DNA of 49,197 nucleotides from an uncultured Flavonifractor sp. (GCA_944385575.1 CALWXT010000006.1:1-49197), one strand, 5' to 3'; counted from the stretch's first letter, positions 15,649-24,181 are shown. The notes: generated by a model not told the origin, from the sequence alone. Translations and numbers: made by a program.

Positions 15649-16521
15649 ATGGAATGTCACGCTTACCTGCCCCGCAGTCCCCGGGCCCGCTTCCGGCGGG
15701 ACCGGCGGGCTATGGCCTGTCTGATAATCTTAGTTCTGGAGCTTCTGCTGGTGTTTCTCCTCCCTCCCCTGCTGGGTCTGGAACCCAACATCAGTGACAT
15801 GGAGGCGGGCTTTTGGGCTTCACCCTCCCAGGAACACTGGCTGGGTACCGACGGCGAGGGCCGGGATCTGTTGGCCAGACTGCTGTGCGGCGGGCAGGTC
15901 TCCCTGCTCATCGGTCTCTCCGCCGCCGCCATCAGTGCCGCGCTGGGAGTCCCACTGGGCCTGCTGGCAGGCTACCGGCGGGGCGCCTGGGAATTCTGGA
16001 TCATGCGGCTGGCTGACATCGTCCAGTCCTTTCCCAGTATTGTGCTGGTGCTCTGCCTGGTGGCTCTGACCGGACCTTCCGCCCTGAATATCGTGCTGGT
16101 GCTGGGCCTGCTTGGCTGGACGGGCATCGCCCGGCTGGTCTACGGCAACACACTCACTGTGCGGGATCAGGAGTACATCGTGGCGGTACGCGCCCTGGGC
16201 GCCAGCCGTTCCCTCATTCTGCGGCGCAACGTGCTCCCCAATGTGATCTCTCCGGTGTGGTGCTCCATTCCCCTGCGGGCAGGCCGGGCTATTTTGTCTG
16301 AATCCAGCCTCAGCTTTCTGGGGGTAGGCATCCGCACCCCACAGGCCTCCTGGGGCAGCCTTATCAAGGCCGCCGCCGATCTGACCGTTCTTACCGGCCG
16401 TCCCTGGGCCTGGCTCCCTCCCGCCGCCTGCATTATTCTGACCGTTCTCTGCCTGGCCGGGATCGGCGATGGTCTCCGGGACGCGCTGGACACCCGCAAC
16501 CGGCGGATGCCGGATCGGTGA
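15649..16521 (+). CDS. ABC transporter permease, DppC/OppC type
   Basis: A 290-aa partner of the preceding permease with the DppC hallmarks: HWLGTDGEGRDLLARLLCGGQVSLLIG near the N-terminus, then an EAA loop (VRDQEYIVAVRALGASRSLILRRNVLPN) and ESSLSFLGVGIRTPQASWGSLI. About six helices. The ATG at 15649 lies 4 nt after the previous stop; an in-frame upstream ATG at 15631 is less likely. No dppD/dppF-like ATPase gene follows, so an ATPase made elsewhere must be shared. Confidence 0.92.
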   Translation: MECHAYLPRSPRARFRRDRRAMACLIILVLELLLVFLLPPLLGLEPNISDMEAGFWASPSQEHWLGTDGEGRDLLARLLCGGQVSLLIGLSAAAISAALGVPLGLLAGYRRGAWEFWIMRLADIVQSFPSIVLVLCLVALTGPSALNIVLVLGLLGWTGIARLVYGNTLTVRDQEYIVAVRALGASRSLILRRNVLPNVISPVWCSIPLRAGRAILSESSLSFLGVGIRTPQASWGSLIKAAADLTVLTGRPWAWLPPAACIILTVLCLAGIGDGLRDALDTRNRRMPDR

Positions 16522-16568
16522 TCTGCTCAAAAATATACATCAAAAGCAGAAAAAGTGCGCATTTTCTC

Positions 16569-16609
16569 TTGTCATGAATAAACATTCAGTGTTATCATAA
16601 ATATGACAA
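16569..16609 (+). promoter_or_regulatory. candidate operator of the HTH regulator
   Basis: TTGTCAT (16569-16575) and ATGACAA (16603-16609) form a 7-bp inverted repeat 27 bp apart in an AT-rich stretch just before the regulator gene. An autoregulatory operator is inferred. Confidence 0.4.
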
Positions 16610-16628
16610 AAAGAAAGGGGCGCCGAGC

Positions 16629-17189
16629 ATGTCCAGAATCATTGACTTGGATCAGAGATGCCAATTCCGCATCCTGCTGCATCCTGTGCGGCAGGAAATC
16701 GTACATCTGCTGCGCCTGTCGGACCGCCCCCTGTCCGCCAACGCAGTCGCCAGACGCATGAATCTCTCTCCCATCGCAACCCAGGGCCATCTAAAGAAGC
16801 TGGTAGATCTGGGTGTGGTGCTTATGGAGGAGCAGCACGACCAGCAGGGCGGCAGAACCGTGCTCTATTCCCTGGACGACGTGGATATCCGCCTGCACCT
16901 GGGCAAGAAGGATGTCTTTCAGGGAGAGCGGGAGGCCATGGCTGCCAATGTGGTAGACGGCGTTTTCCGCGGCTTGGTCAATACGACCCATCTGCACCCG
17001 GAGGAAAACCTGGATCAGCACTGTCTGCTCCGGTTCGGTGCACTCCACCTCTCCACCCAGGAGCGCAATGAGTTAAGTGCGCTAGTTGCCGATTATCTAA
17101 CAAGCCACGGTGTACATACGCCGGATAATGCCGAGCATTGGGAATACGTAATCATGGCATATCGGGCACAGGATGATACAGAAAAATAA
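16629..17189 (+). CDS. ArsR-like winged-helix regulator with unknown C-terminal domain
   Basis: A 186-aa protein with an N-terminal winged helix-turn-helix (HPVRQEIVHLLRLSDRPLSANAVARRMNLSPIATQGHLKKLVDLGVV), a DNA-binding domain of the ArsR superfamily. The C-terminal half has no domain I can name; it resembles effector-binding parts of multi-domain ArsR relatives. ATG behind AAAGGGG, with an inverted repeat upstream. It follows the ABC-importer genes by 107 bp with no terminator seen between, so it may control them. Confidence 0.8.
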   Translation: MSRIIDLDQRCQFRILLHPVRQEIVHLLRLSDRPLSANAVARRMNLSPIATQGHLKKLVDLGVVLMEEQHDQQGGRTVLYSLDDVDIRLHLGKKDVFQGEREAMAANVVDGVFRGLVNTTHLHPEENLDQHCLLRFGALHLSTQERNELSALVADYLTSHGVHTPDNAEHWEYVIMAYRAQDDTEK

Positions 17190-17227
17190 AAAGAAAAGAC
17201 TGTCGTAAGCGACAGCCTTTTCTTTTT
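17188..17227. terminator. bidirectional terminator
   Basis: AAAAAGAAAAG and a CTGTCG/CGACAG stem are mirrored by CTTTTCTTTTT, so it has a T run on either strand. It separates the convergent regulator and ppk genes. Confidence 0.88.
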
Positions 17228-19367
17228 ACTTTTTACCGCGTCCAAAAAGCCTCGCCAGCAGACCGGGTTTCCGCTCCTGCACCGGCGGGGCCTGGACGGC
17301 GGCCAGCGCCTCCCGTTCCGCCTCGTCCATCAGGACGGCCTGGGCGTCCACGCCCGGCGTCCCCTCCGGACGCTCCACCCGTGTATAGGAGCCGTCCGGC
17401 TGGAGCACCCGGGCCTTCACATTGTCCGAGCAGTAGAGCTCCACATAGTGGCGGATCTGACGGCGGACCGCAGGGTCCAGCACCGGGCAGGCAATCTCTA
17501 CCCGCCGTTCGGTATTGCGGGTCATCAGGTCTGCCGAGCCGATATAAATTTTCGTCTCCTCCCCCACGCCGAAGGCGTAGATCCGGGGATGTTCCAGAAA
17601 CCGGCCTACAATGGAAAACACCTTGATGTGGTCGGTCAGGCCCGGCACGCCGGGCCGCAGGCAGCATATGCCCCGGACATTCATGGTTACCGGCACGCCC
17701 GCCTGGCTGGCCTCTGCCAGCTTGTCAATGAGATTCCGGTCGGTCACCGAATTCACCTTGACGAAAATCCGGGCGGGCTTGCCCCGGCGGGCCTTCTCAA
17801 TCTCTCCGTCCATCAGCTCCAGCAGCCGGTTCTTCAGGCTGTTGGGAGCGACCAGCAGCTGGTGATACTCACCGTTCAGATTGGAGGTGGACATGTTCTG
17901 GAAAAAGGCCGCTCCGTCAGCGCCAATGGCGGGACTGGCGGTCATCAGGCAGAAGTCGGTGTACAGCTTGGCGGTCTTTTCATTGTAGTTTCCGGTGCCG
18001 ATCTGGGTAATGTACTGGATATGTCCCCTCTCCCGCCGGGTGATCAGGCAGATCTTGGAGTGCACCTTATATTGCTCAAAGCCGTAGAGGATGGTGCAGC
18101 CCGCTTCCTCCAGCCGCTGGGCCCAGGCAATGTTGTTCTGCTCGTCAAACCGGGCCCGCAGTTCCATGAGTACCGTCACGTCCTTGCCGTTCTCCGCAGC
18201 GGCAGCCAGATACTCCACCAGCTTGGCGGTGGAGGCCAGACGGTAGATGGTGATCTTGATGGAGAGCACCGCCGGATCGTTGGCGGCCTCCCGCACCAGC
18301 TGAAGGAACGGCTCCATGCTCTGGTAGGGATAGAACATCAGGGCATCCCGCCGCAGGATCTGGGGAATCAGCTTCTCCCCCTTTACCAGCCCGGCAGGCC
18401 ACTGAGGCGTGTGGGGCGGATAGCACAGGGCGGCGGCGCTCTCCTGGGGCAGTTTCCCCTCCAGGGAGTATACATAGTTCATCATCAGCGGGCTTTTGGA
18501 GCGGAATACCTGTTCCGGCGTAAGTGCCAGACGCTGGCACAGGTACTGCTGCAGCTCGGCGGAGGCCTCACCCTGGATCTCCAGCCGTACGGGAGCCAGA
18601 CGGGCCCGCTTCTTCAAAATCTTCTGCATATGGGCCCGGAAATCCTCGCCCACATCATAGTCCTCGTCCTCAGGGCTGATATCGGCGTTGCGGGTCACGG
18701 AAATGACGCACTTCTCCTCCACCTGGCAGTTTTCAAAGAGGCTGTCGGCATAGGCCAGTACCACCTGCTCGGTGAGCAGGTACCGCAGGCCCCGCTCCTC
18801 CAGCCGCAGATAGGGCGGCAGGTTTTTGGGGATGGGCACCAGGCCGAAGCACCGCTTTCCCTCCATTTGCAGGGTGAGCGCAATGGTCAGGCTGTTGGAA
18901 GGCAGGTGGGGGAACGGATGGTGGCTGTCCACCACCATGGGCGAAAGCACCGGCTGCACATAGTCCCGGAACCAGCGCTCCACCTGCTTGCGCTCCTTGC
19001 CATCCAGCTCGCCGGGAGACAGATTGCAGATGTTGCAGGTACGCAGCCGCTTTTCCAGCTGGGAGATGATCTTGTCCCGCTGCTTGTACAGGCCCGGCAC
19101 CGTCTTGAAAATGGCCTGAAGCTGCTCAGTGGGTGTCAAGCCGCTCTTGCTGTCCACGTGGGTCTGCTTGGACAGGGTCATGTCGCTGATAGAGCCCACC
19201 CGGATCATAAAGAACTCATCCAGATTGCTGGTAAAGATGGCGGCAAATTTCAGCCGTTCAAACAGAGGCACGCTTTCATCCTTGGCCTCCTCCAGCACCC
19301 GCTCATTGAACCTCAGCCAGGACAGCTCCCGTTCCTGGGTATAGCGGGTATCAATTTCCTTTGTCAT
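17226..19367 (-). CDS. ppk1: Polyphosphate kinase 1
   Basis: A 713-aa membrane-associated kinase that makes polyphosphate from ATP. The N-terminal domain reads TQERELSWLRFNERVLEEA and IFTSNLDEFFMIRV. The two phospholipase-D-like catalytic domains follow. The autophosphorylated His is His436 in QYKVHSKICLITRR, with ELRARFDEQNNI before it and the second catalytic His in FLEHPRIYAFG. Length and motifs match the family. It overlaps ppx by 17 nt, so synthesis and breakdown of polyphosphate are expressed together. The last ~40 residues are a variable tail. Confidence 0.97.
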   Translation of the reverse strand: MTKEIDTRYTQERELSWLRFNERVLEEAKDESVPLFERLKFAAIFTSNLDEFFMIRVGSISDMTLSKQTHVDSKSGLTPTEQLQAIFKTVPGLYKQRDKIISQLEKRLRTCNICNLSPGELDGKERKQVERWFRDYVQPVLSPMVVDSHHPFPHLPSNSLTIALTLQMEGKRCFGLVPIPKNLPPYLRLEERGLRYLLTEQVVLAYADSLFENCQVEEKCVISVTRNADISPEDEDYDVGEDFRAHMQKILKKRARLAPVRLEIQGEASAELQQYLCQRLALTPEQVFRSKSPLMMNYVYSLEGKLPQESAAALCYPPHTPQWPAGLVKGEKLIPQILRRDALMFYPYQSMEPFLQLVREAANDPAVLSIKITIYRLASTAKLVEYLAAAAENGKDVTVLMELRARFDEQNNIAWAQRLEEAGCTILYGFEQYKVHSKICLITRRERGHIQYITQIGTGNYNEKTAKLYTDFCLMTASPAIGADGAAFFQNMSTSNLNGEYHQLLVAPNSLKNRLLELMDGEIEKARRGKPARIFVKVNSVTDRNLIDKLAEASQAGVPVTMNVRGICCLRPGVPGLTDHIKVFSIVGRFLEHPRIYAFGVGEETKIYIGSADLMTRNTERRVEIACPVLDPAVRRQIRHYVELYCSDNVKARVLQPDGSYTRVERPEGTPGVDAQAVLMDEAEREALAAVQAPPVQERKPGLLARLFGRGKK

Positions 19368-20274
19368 GCTCGTTGCTCACTCCCATTACGCGGTTAAGCA
19401 GATAGCCCTCCCGCACGCCGCAGGTGCTCACCGATATGGTCTCCACCTGGTAGGCACTTAAAACAGATGTTAAAATCGCCAGCCCCGGCAGGATGGTGTG
19501 GACCCGATCGGGCACAGATCGCAGGATCTGCCGCAGCGTATCCTGATCTCCCTTTTTCAGGTCCTTGTAGAGGGACTTGATCTCTCCCACCGGGATGATG
19601 CGGTTATCCGGGTCCGCCCCCGCCAGATCGTTGCACAGCTTGGCCGTCGCCCGGATGGTGCCGCCCACACCGGTGAGGTGGCTGCACCGCAGGCCGGCTG
19701 TCCTGGCCTTCTCCAGTTCCTCCTCCACATGTCTGCGGATGGCTTTCCGCTCCTCCTTGGTGGGGAACAGTCCGGAGACATGCCTGGTAAACAGGGACAG
19801 GGACCCCATGGGCAGAGAACAGCCGGAAGTGATGGCGTTGTCCCGGTAGGCCACAAGCTCCGTGGAACCGCCTCCGATATCCGCCAGCAGACCGCAGCCG
19901 GGGGCGCCGCCGCCTACAGTAGCACCCTGGAAGGAGAAGGCCGCCTCCTCCGCGCCGGTAAGCACCTCCACCTGGAGATCTGTCACCGCCTGGATGGTCT
20001 CCAAAGCCTCCTCCGTATTGACAATGTTCCGCAGAGACGCGGTGCCGAATACATAGATCTGATCGATATCAAAATTCCGCAGCAGAGCCTTGAAGCCCGC
20101 CAGCACCCGGCAGGCCACCAGAATCCCGCTGTCGGAGAGCACTCCATTTTTAATATAGCCTGCCAGCCCCGCCATTTCCTTCTTATTCATCAGGAGCTTG
20201 AATGTCTGACCCTCCCAGTGGTAAATGGACAGACGGATGGTGTTGGAGCCTACATCCACGATCCCGCACTTCAT
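19351..20274 (-). CDS. ppx: Exopolyphosphatase / Ppx-GppA phosphatase
   Basis: A 307-aa Ppx/GppA protein of the short, two-domain type that hydrolyses polyphosphate ends or pppGpp. The actin-like ATPase fold motifs are present: GIVDVGSNTIRLSIYHW at the N-terminus, YVFGTASLRNIVNTEEALE, and LLADIGGGSTELVAY. ATG 20274 is chosen because AGGGGG lies 8 nt upstream, rather than the in-frame ATG at 20295. It precedes and overlaps ppk1. Confidence 0.93.
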   Translation of the reverse strand: MKCGIVDVGSNTIRLSIYHWEGQTFKLLMNKKEMAGLAGYIKNGVLSDSGILVACRVLAGFKALLRNFDIDQIYVFGTASLRNIVNTEEALETIQAVTDLQVEVLTGAEEAAFSFQGATVGGGAPGCGLLADIGGGSTELVAYRDNAITSGCSLPMGSLSLFTRHVSGLFPTKEERKAIRRHVEEELEKARTAGLRCSHLTGVGGTIRATAKLCNDLAGADPDNRIIPVGEIKSLYKDLKKGDQDTLRQILRSVPDRVHTILPGLAILTSVLSAYQVETISVSTCGVREGYLLNRVMGVSNEHDKGN

Positions 20275-20304
20275 GGCTCCGTCCCCCTTTCTCATACGTG
20301 GCTT

Positions 20305-20333
20305 AGTTTAGGTGATTTCTGTCGTAATGGCAA
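20305..20333 (-). promoter_or_regulatory. promoter of ppx-ppk1
   Basis: On the minus strand TTGCCA (20333-20328) and TAAACT (20310-20305) are 17 bp apart, upstream of ppx. No Pho-box-like repeat is evident. Confidence 0.6.
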
Positions 20334-20352
20334 TAGACTTTACAGAAGTTTT

Positions 20353-20382
20353 ACAGGGCCGCGCCAAACGGCGCGGCCCTGT
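20353..20382 (-). terminator. hairpin after the LOR/SDH-domain gene
   Basis: A perfect 13-bp GC-rich stem ACAGGGCCGCGCC / GGCGCGGCCCTGT with a 4-nt loop. It lacks a good T run on the minus strand and has CGTTTT on the plus strand, but its place after the gene at 20402 fits a terminator. Confidence 0.65.
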
Positions 20383-20401
20383 CGTTTTCTCTCTCTGCTG
20401 T

Positions 20402-21484
20402 TTACATGACGCCCTTACGGACATTGACCACAAAGTCCTGTACGTTGGTAACGATGGTGCGCACCGACAGGCTGCCCCGGTCCCGCAGCTTGTTCACGGC
20501 GAACTCGGACACGTCCACCGAGTAGAAATACACCGGACGCACCACGCCGTCCACCACCCGGTAGGAGGGCGTCATGTTGCCGGTAGCCACCGTATGGAGG
20601 GTGGAGGCCATGCAGATCACAGTGGTGGCCTCCTTCACCAGGTTGCGCATGGCATCCTGGCCTTCATACACGTTTCCGTATACCTCGGGCAGGGGGCCGT
20701 CGTCCCGCACCGAGCCTACCAGCACAAAGGGCACGTCGTGCTTCACACATTCATAGATGATGCCGTCCTTCACCTTGCCGGAATCGACGAAGGCGGCGGT
20801 GGAGCCGCACATCCGGACGGCGTTGATGGTGTCGATATGGTTATAATGGCCGTTGGGCATGCTGCGCTGGGTATAGATATCCTGACCCAGAGCGGTACGG
20901 AGATAGCCCGCCTCCAGATCGTGGGTGGCCAGAGCGTTGCCCGCCAGCAGGCCGTGGACATAGCCGCCCCGCACCAGGGCGGCAAAAGCGTCCCGGGCGT
21001 CATGGTCGAAGGCACAGGCAGGGCCCATCACCCACAGGATGCGGCCGTGGTCCTTCTCATGGCGCAGCAGCTCATAAATGGAGTCGTAATCCATGGAATA
21101 GGCCGTCTCCCGGGAGCGGCCCTGCCGGAAGGAAAAGGTCTCCTGCTCCCCCTTCTCCTCCTCAAAACCGGTAGCATGGACATAGATGCCCTGAGAACCA
21201 TCCTCGGTACGGCCCACCGCAACCGGCTCCCCCGCCTTCAGATTGCGGAACTCCACCGCTGCGATCTTACCGTTGCGCAGAGCGGCCACGCAGTCCATCC
21301 GGCTCTCCTCCGCCAGCAGCCAGGTCCCGTTGACCTTGAAATACTCCGGAAAAATGCTGGTGGCATGGTAGCCCTCCGGCGCCACACCGTCCATGGGAGC
21401 GGGCTGGAACACCACGTCAGGCGCATTTTTCAGCTGCGCCTGCTCAAAGTCAGGATCGTGATACTGAGGGAGAGTAAAGCTCAT
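20402..21484 (-). CDS. LOR/SDH-domain (TIGR00300-type) protein
   Basis: A 360-aa protein that I match to the TIGR00300 group, related to the C-terminal half of cyanobacterial AgrE/ArgZ and to archaeal ornithine cyclodeaminase. Recognisable segments are GAP-free stretches GRILWVMGPACAFDHDARDA, GGYVHGLLAGNALATHDLEA, IDTINAVRMCGSTAAFVDSG and ICMASTLHTVATGNM. In the archaeal enzyme this fold converts ornithine to proline with NAD; the activity here is an inference. It stands alone with its own promoter and terminator. No arginine or proline gene is nearby. Confidence 0.75.
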   Translation of the reverse strand: MSFTLPQYHDPDFEQAQLKNAPDVVFQPAPMDGVAPEGYHATSIFPEYFKVNGTWLLAEESRMDCVAALRNGKIAAVEFRNLKAGEPVAVGRTEDGSQGIYVHATGFEEEKGEQETFSFRQGRSRETAYSMDYDSIYELLRHEKDHGRILWVMGPACAFDHDARDAFAALVRGGYVHGLLAGNALATHDLEAGYLRTALGQDIYTQRSMPNGHYNHIDTINAVRMCGSTAAFVDSGKVKDGIIYECVKHDVPFVLVGSVRDDGPLPEVYGNVYEGQDAMRNLVKEATTVICMASTLHTVATGNMTPSYRVVDGVVRPVYFYSVDVSEFAVNKLRDRGSLSVRTIVTNVQDFVVNVRKGVM

Positions 21485-21522
21485 GGTAAACAGGACCCCT
21501 TTCTATTTCTGTTATCCTGTTT

Positions 21523-21552
21523 ATTGTATCACGGCGGCCTGTACCATGGCAA
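21523..21552 (-). promoter_or_regulatory. promoter of the LOR/SDH-domain gene
   Basis: On the minus strand TTGCCA (21552-21547) and TACAAT (21528-21523) are 18 bp apart, upstream of the gene at 21484. Confidence 0.6.
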
Positions 21553-21566
21553 TCGCTTTCCCGATG

Positions 21567-22337
21567 TTAAATATTCTTTTTGATCTGGTTAATGGCGTTC
21601 TTTTCCAGTCTGGAAACCTGTGCCTGGGAGATGCCTACCTCAGCGGACACCTCCATCTGGGTCTTGCCCTGGAAAAACCGCAGGGCAAGGATATGCCGCT
21701 CCCGGTCGGTGAGCCGGGCCATGGCCTCCTTCAGGGCGATATGCTCCAACCAGCTCTCGTCAGTGTTCTTGGAATCCCGTACCTGATCCATGACGCAGAT
21801 GGTGTCTCCGCCGTGATCGTACACCGGCTCGTAAAGAGACACCGGGTCCAGCACCGCGTCCAGAGCAAACACCACGTCTTCCCGTTTCAGCTCCAGCATT
21901 TTAGCGATCTCATCTATGCTGGGTTCCCGCTGGTGCTCGGCCATAAACTTTTCCTTGGCCTGGAGCACCCGGTAGGCCGTGTCCCGCATGGACCGGGACA
22001 CCCGCATGGTGGAATTGTCCCGGAGATACCGTCGGATCTCCCCCACGATCATAGGCACACCGTAGGTGGAAAAGCGCACGTCCATGTCGATGTTGAAGTT
22101 GTCGATGGCTTTGATGAGCCCGATGCACCCCACCTGGAACAGATCATCCACGTTCTCGCCCCGGTTGGAAAACTTCTGGATCACGGAGAGCACCAGACGC
22201 AGGTTGCCGGCAATGAGCTGTTCCCTGGCCTCCATGTCTCCCTGCTTGGTGCGGCGGAGCAGTTCCATAGTCTCCTCGTTTTTCAGCACCTTCAGTTTTG
22301 ACGTATTGACGCCGCAGATCTCTACCTTTCCCTGCAC
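21567..22337 (-). CDS. sigG: Sporulation sigma factor SigG
   Basis: A 256-aa sigma-70 family factor for late forespore transcription. The SigG-type start MQGKVEICGVNTSKLKVL is followed by NLRLVLSVIQKFSNRGENVDDLFQVGCIGLIKAIDNF (region 2), a region 3 with SIDEIAKMLELKREDVVFALDA, and region 4 (LTDRERHILALRFFQGKTQMEVSAEVGISQAQVSRLEKNAINQIKK). The start codon is GTG with AAGGGGG 8 nt upstream. A SigF-like promoter precedes it, as expected for sigG. In many Bacilli it follows sigE; here it stands alone. Confidence 0.95.
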   Translation of the reverse strand: MQGKVEICGVNTSKLKVLKNEETMELLRRTKQGDMEAREQLIAGNLRLVLSVIQKFSNRGENVDDLFQVGCIGLIKAIDNFNIDMDVRFSTYGVPMIVGEIRRYLRDNSTMRVSRSMRDTAYRVLQAKEKFMAEHQREPSIDEIAKMLELKREDVVFALDAVLDPVSLYEPVYDHGGDTICVMDQVRDSKNTDESWLEHIALKEAMARLTDRERHILALRFFQGKTQMEVSAEVGISQAQVSRLEKNAINQIKKNI

Positions 22338-22369
22338 GGCTCTGCCCCCTTGCCTCGGAATCTGTGTTC

Positions 22370-22397
22370 AGTATTTCCGCGCAAAACCCTTTCATAC
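22370..22397 (-). promoter_or_regulatory. SigF/SigG-type promoter of sigG
   Basis: On the minus strand GTATG (22397-22393) and GGAAATACT (22378-22370) are 14 bp apart. They fit the forespore pattern GywTA and GGnnAnAnT. The position, ~35 bp before sigG, fits SigF activation followed by self-activation. Confidence 0.7.
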
Positions 22398-22460
22398 AGC
22401 AGGGCCGGGGGCTATATTTTTTATCGTCAGACCGCTTTCGATGGACTTCGTCGGTTCCGG

Positions 22461-22513
22461 TTGCTATTTGGCCTGACCTTGTTTATACTAAATGCAGAAT
22501 TTAACCAGGTCAG
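22461..22513 (+). promoter_or_regulatory. promoter and inverted repeat of the mocR gene
   Basis: TTGCTA (22461-22466) and TATACT (22484-22489), spacer 17, are flanked by the inverted repeat CTGACCT (22473-22479) and AGGTCAG (22507-22513). The repeat brackets the -10, so it may be the binding site through which the MocR protein controls itself. Confidence 0.55.
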
Positions 22514-22528
22514 TTGGGAGGATCGTCT

Positions 22529-23926
22529 ATGCTTACGCCCATTCTGGACGCCGGGGACCGCCGGCCGCTGTATGAACAGCTCTACCGCCACATCCGGGGT
22601 GAAATCGAGGCCGGCCGGCTGAAGGCCGGGACCCGGCTGCCCTCCAAGCGCGCCCTGGCCACCCATTTGAAGGTGAGCGTGGTGACGGTAGAGGGGGCCT
22701 ACGACCAGCTTTTGGCGGAGGGCTATCTCCGTTCCGAGGCCCGACGGGGCTTTTTCGTCCAGGCCGGGGCCCAGGAGCCGCAGCCCGAACGAGGCCCTGC
22801 TCCTAACCTTCATGAACCTATCCGGCCATCCTACCGCTGGGACTTCTCCACCGGCGGCGTAGACACCGCCCTATTTCCTTTCTCCACCTGGGCTAAGCTC
22901 ATGCGGGAGGTGCTGTCTGGGCAGGAGGACCGGCTGCTGTCCACCCCCCACCCTCAGGGTGTACCTCAGCTGCGGCAGGCCATCGCGGCACACCTTTACC
23001 GCTTCCGGGGCATCCGGGCACACCCGGACCAGATCGTGGTGGGCGCCGGATCGGAGACCCTTATCAGCCTGCTGGTGCAGCTGCTGGGCCGCCAGGGCGC
23101 TTACGGTGTGGAGGACCCGGGCTACGGCAAGACCCACCGCATCCTCACCAGCTGCGGCGCCCGGGTAGAGCCCATCCCGCTGGACCGGCAGGGCCTGCAG
23201 GTGAATCAGCTGGACGCCCATCAGGTGCGGGTGGTTCACGTCACTCCCTCCCATCACTTCCCACTGGGCATCATCATGCCGGTTCCCCGGCGGCAGGCCC
23301 TGCTGCGGTGGGCCGGGGAGGCACCGGGACGGTATATCATCGAGGACGACTACGACAGCGAGTTCCGCTTTTCCGGCAAACCCATTCCCGCCCTGCAAAG
23401 CCTGGACGGCGGCGGGCGGGTGATCTACCTGAACACCTTTGCCAAGACCCTGGCCCCCTCCCTGCGCATCAGCTATATGGTGCTACCGCCGGAGCTGCTG
23501 GAACGTTGGCGGCGTGAATTCTGGTTCTACTCCTCCACCGTCCCCTCTTTTGAGCAGTACGCTCTGGCCCGTTTCATGGAGGGCGGACATTTTGAGCGGC
23601 ATCTCAACCGCACCCGTACCCGATACAGGGCCCGGCGGGAGGCCCTGCTGGCCGCAGCCCGCAGCTCCGGGCTGCTGGAAACCGCCTCCTTCTCCGGCGG
23701 CGACGCGGGACTGCATCTGCTGCTGTGGATGGACAAGCGGTGGAATGAGACAGAGCTGGTGGAGCGGGCCGCCCAGGCTGGGGTTGGCCTCTCTCCTTTG
23801 TCGGCCTACGACTTGTCCCCCGCACCGGCAGATCGGCCGCCAGCCCTTATCCTGGGCTATACCCGCATCGCGGCGGAAGAAATGGCACCTGCTCTGGTGC
23901 AGCTCAAACGGGCCTGGGGCTTCTGA
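22529..23926 (+). CDS. MocR/PdxR-type regulator (GntR HTH + aminotransferase domain)
   Basis: A 465-aa protein with an N-terminal GntR winged helix (RPLYEQLYRHIRGEIEAGRLKAGTRLPSKRALATHLKVSVVTVEGAY) joined to a class I aminotransferase-like domain that binds pyridoxal phosphate. The Schiff-base Lys is Lys306 in YLNTFAKTLAPSLRISYM; EDDYDSEFRF is the conserved Asp-Tyr site. MocR proteins sense PLP or amino-acid adducts; many act on pdxST or amino-acid genes. No such target is adjacent, so its regulon is unknown. ATG 22529 has GGGAGG upstream. An inverted repeat around its promoter suggests autoregulation. Confidence 0.92.
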   Translation: MLTPILDAGDRRPLYEQLYRHIRGEIEAGRLKAGTRLPSKRALATHLKVSVVTVEGAYDQLLAEGYLRSEARRGFFVQAGAQEPQPERGPAPNLHEPIRPSYRWDFSTGGVDTALFPFSTWAKLMREVLSGQEDRLLSTPHPQGVPQLRQAIAAHLYRFRGIRAHPDQIVVGAGSETLISLLVQLLGRQGAYGVEDPGYGKTHRILTSCGARVEPIPLDRQGLQVNQLDAHQVRVVHVTPSHHFPLGIIMPVPRRQALLRWAGEAPGRYIIEDDYDSEFRFSGKPIPALQSLDGGGRVIYLNTFAKTLAPSLRISYMVLPPELLERWRREFWFYSSTVPSFEQYALARFMEGGHFERHLNRTRTRYRARREALLAAARSSGLLETASFSGGDAGLHLLLWMDKRWNETELVERAAQAGVGLSPLSAYDLSPAPADRPPALILGYTRIAAEEMAPALVQLKRAWGF

Positions 23927-23937
23927 ATCTGAACAGC

Positions 23938-23979
23938 AAAAAGCCGCCGCTGACGCGATCACGTCAGCGGCGGCTTTTT
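23938..23979. terminator. bidirectional terminator
   Basis: A perfect 13-bp stem GCCGCCGCTGACG / CGTCAGCGGCGGC is bounded by AAAAA and TTTTT, so it works for mocR on the plus strand and the small Cys-rich gene on the minus strand. Confidence 0.92.
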
Positions 23980-23986
23980 CCTGCAT

Positions 23987-24181
23987 TCAGCGGGCCGCGC
24001 AATAGGCCCCGATGGCCCGGAACTGGCGGGTCACCGCCCCACACAGCTCATTGTAGTATTTCAAATAATCCTTTTTGGCCTGGCGTTCCTCCTGCAGCCG
24101 CGTCTGAAACGTCCTCCACTGGGCACAGTTCTTATGGCAGCCCTCACAGTAGGCTGAACAGCTCTTTTGACAAGGAATCAC
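23987..24181 (-). CDS. small Cys-rich protein, unknown
   Basis: A 64-aa protein, ATG behind AAAGGGG (11 nt spacing). The N-terminus packs five Cys into 16 residues (CQKSCSAYCEGCHKNC), which could bind a metal or Fe-S cluster, followed by a charged helix (QTRLQEERQAKKDYLKYYNEL) that could form a coiled coil. Two more Cys lie near the end. No family recognised. It has its own shared terminator at the 3' end and is convergent to mocR, which supports a real gene. Confidence 0.65.
   Translation of the reverse strand: MIPCQKSCSAYCEGCHKNCAQWRTFQTRLQEERQAKKDYLKYYNELCGAVTRQFRAIGAYCAAR

Noticed and set aside
17448-19397. 649-codon plus-strand frame opposite ppk1
   Set aside because: Composition typical of antisense reading, with no motifs; ppk1 has complete catalytic motifs.
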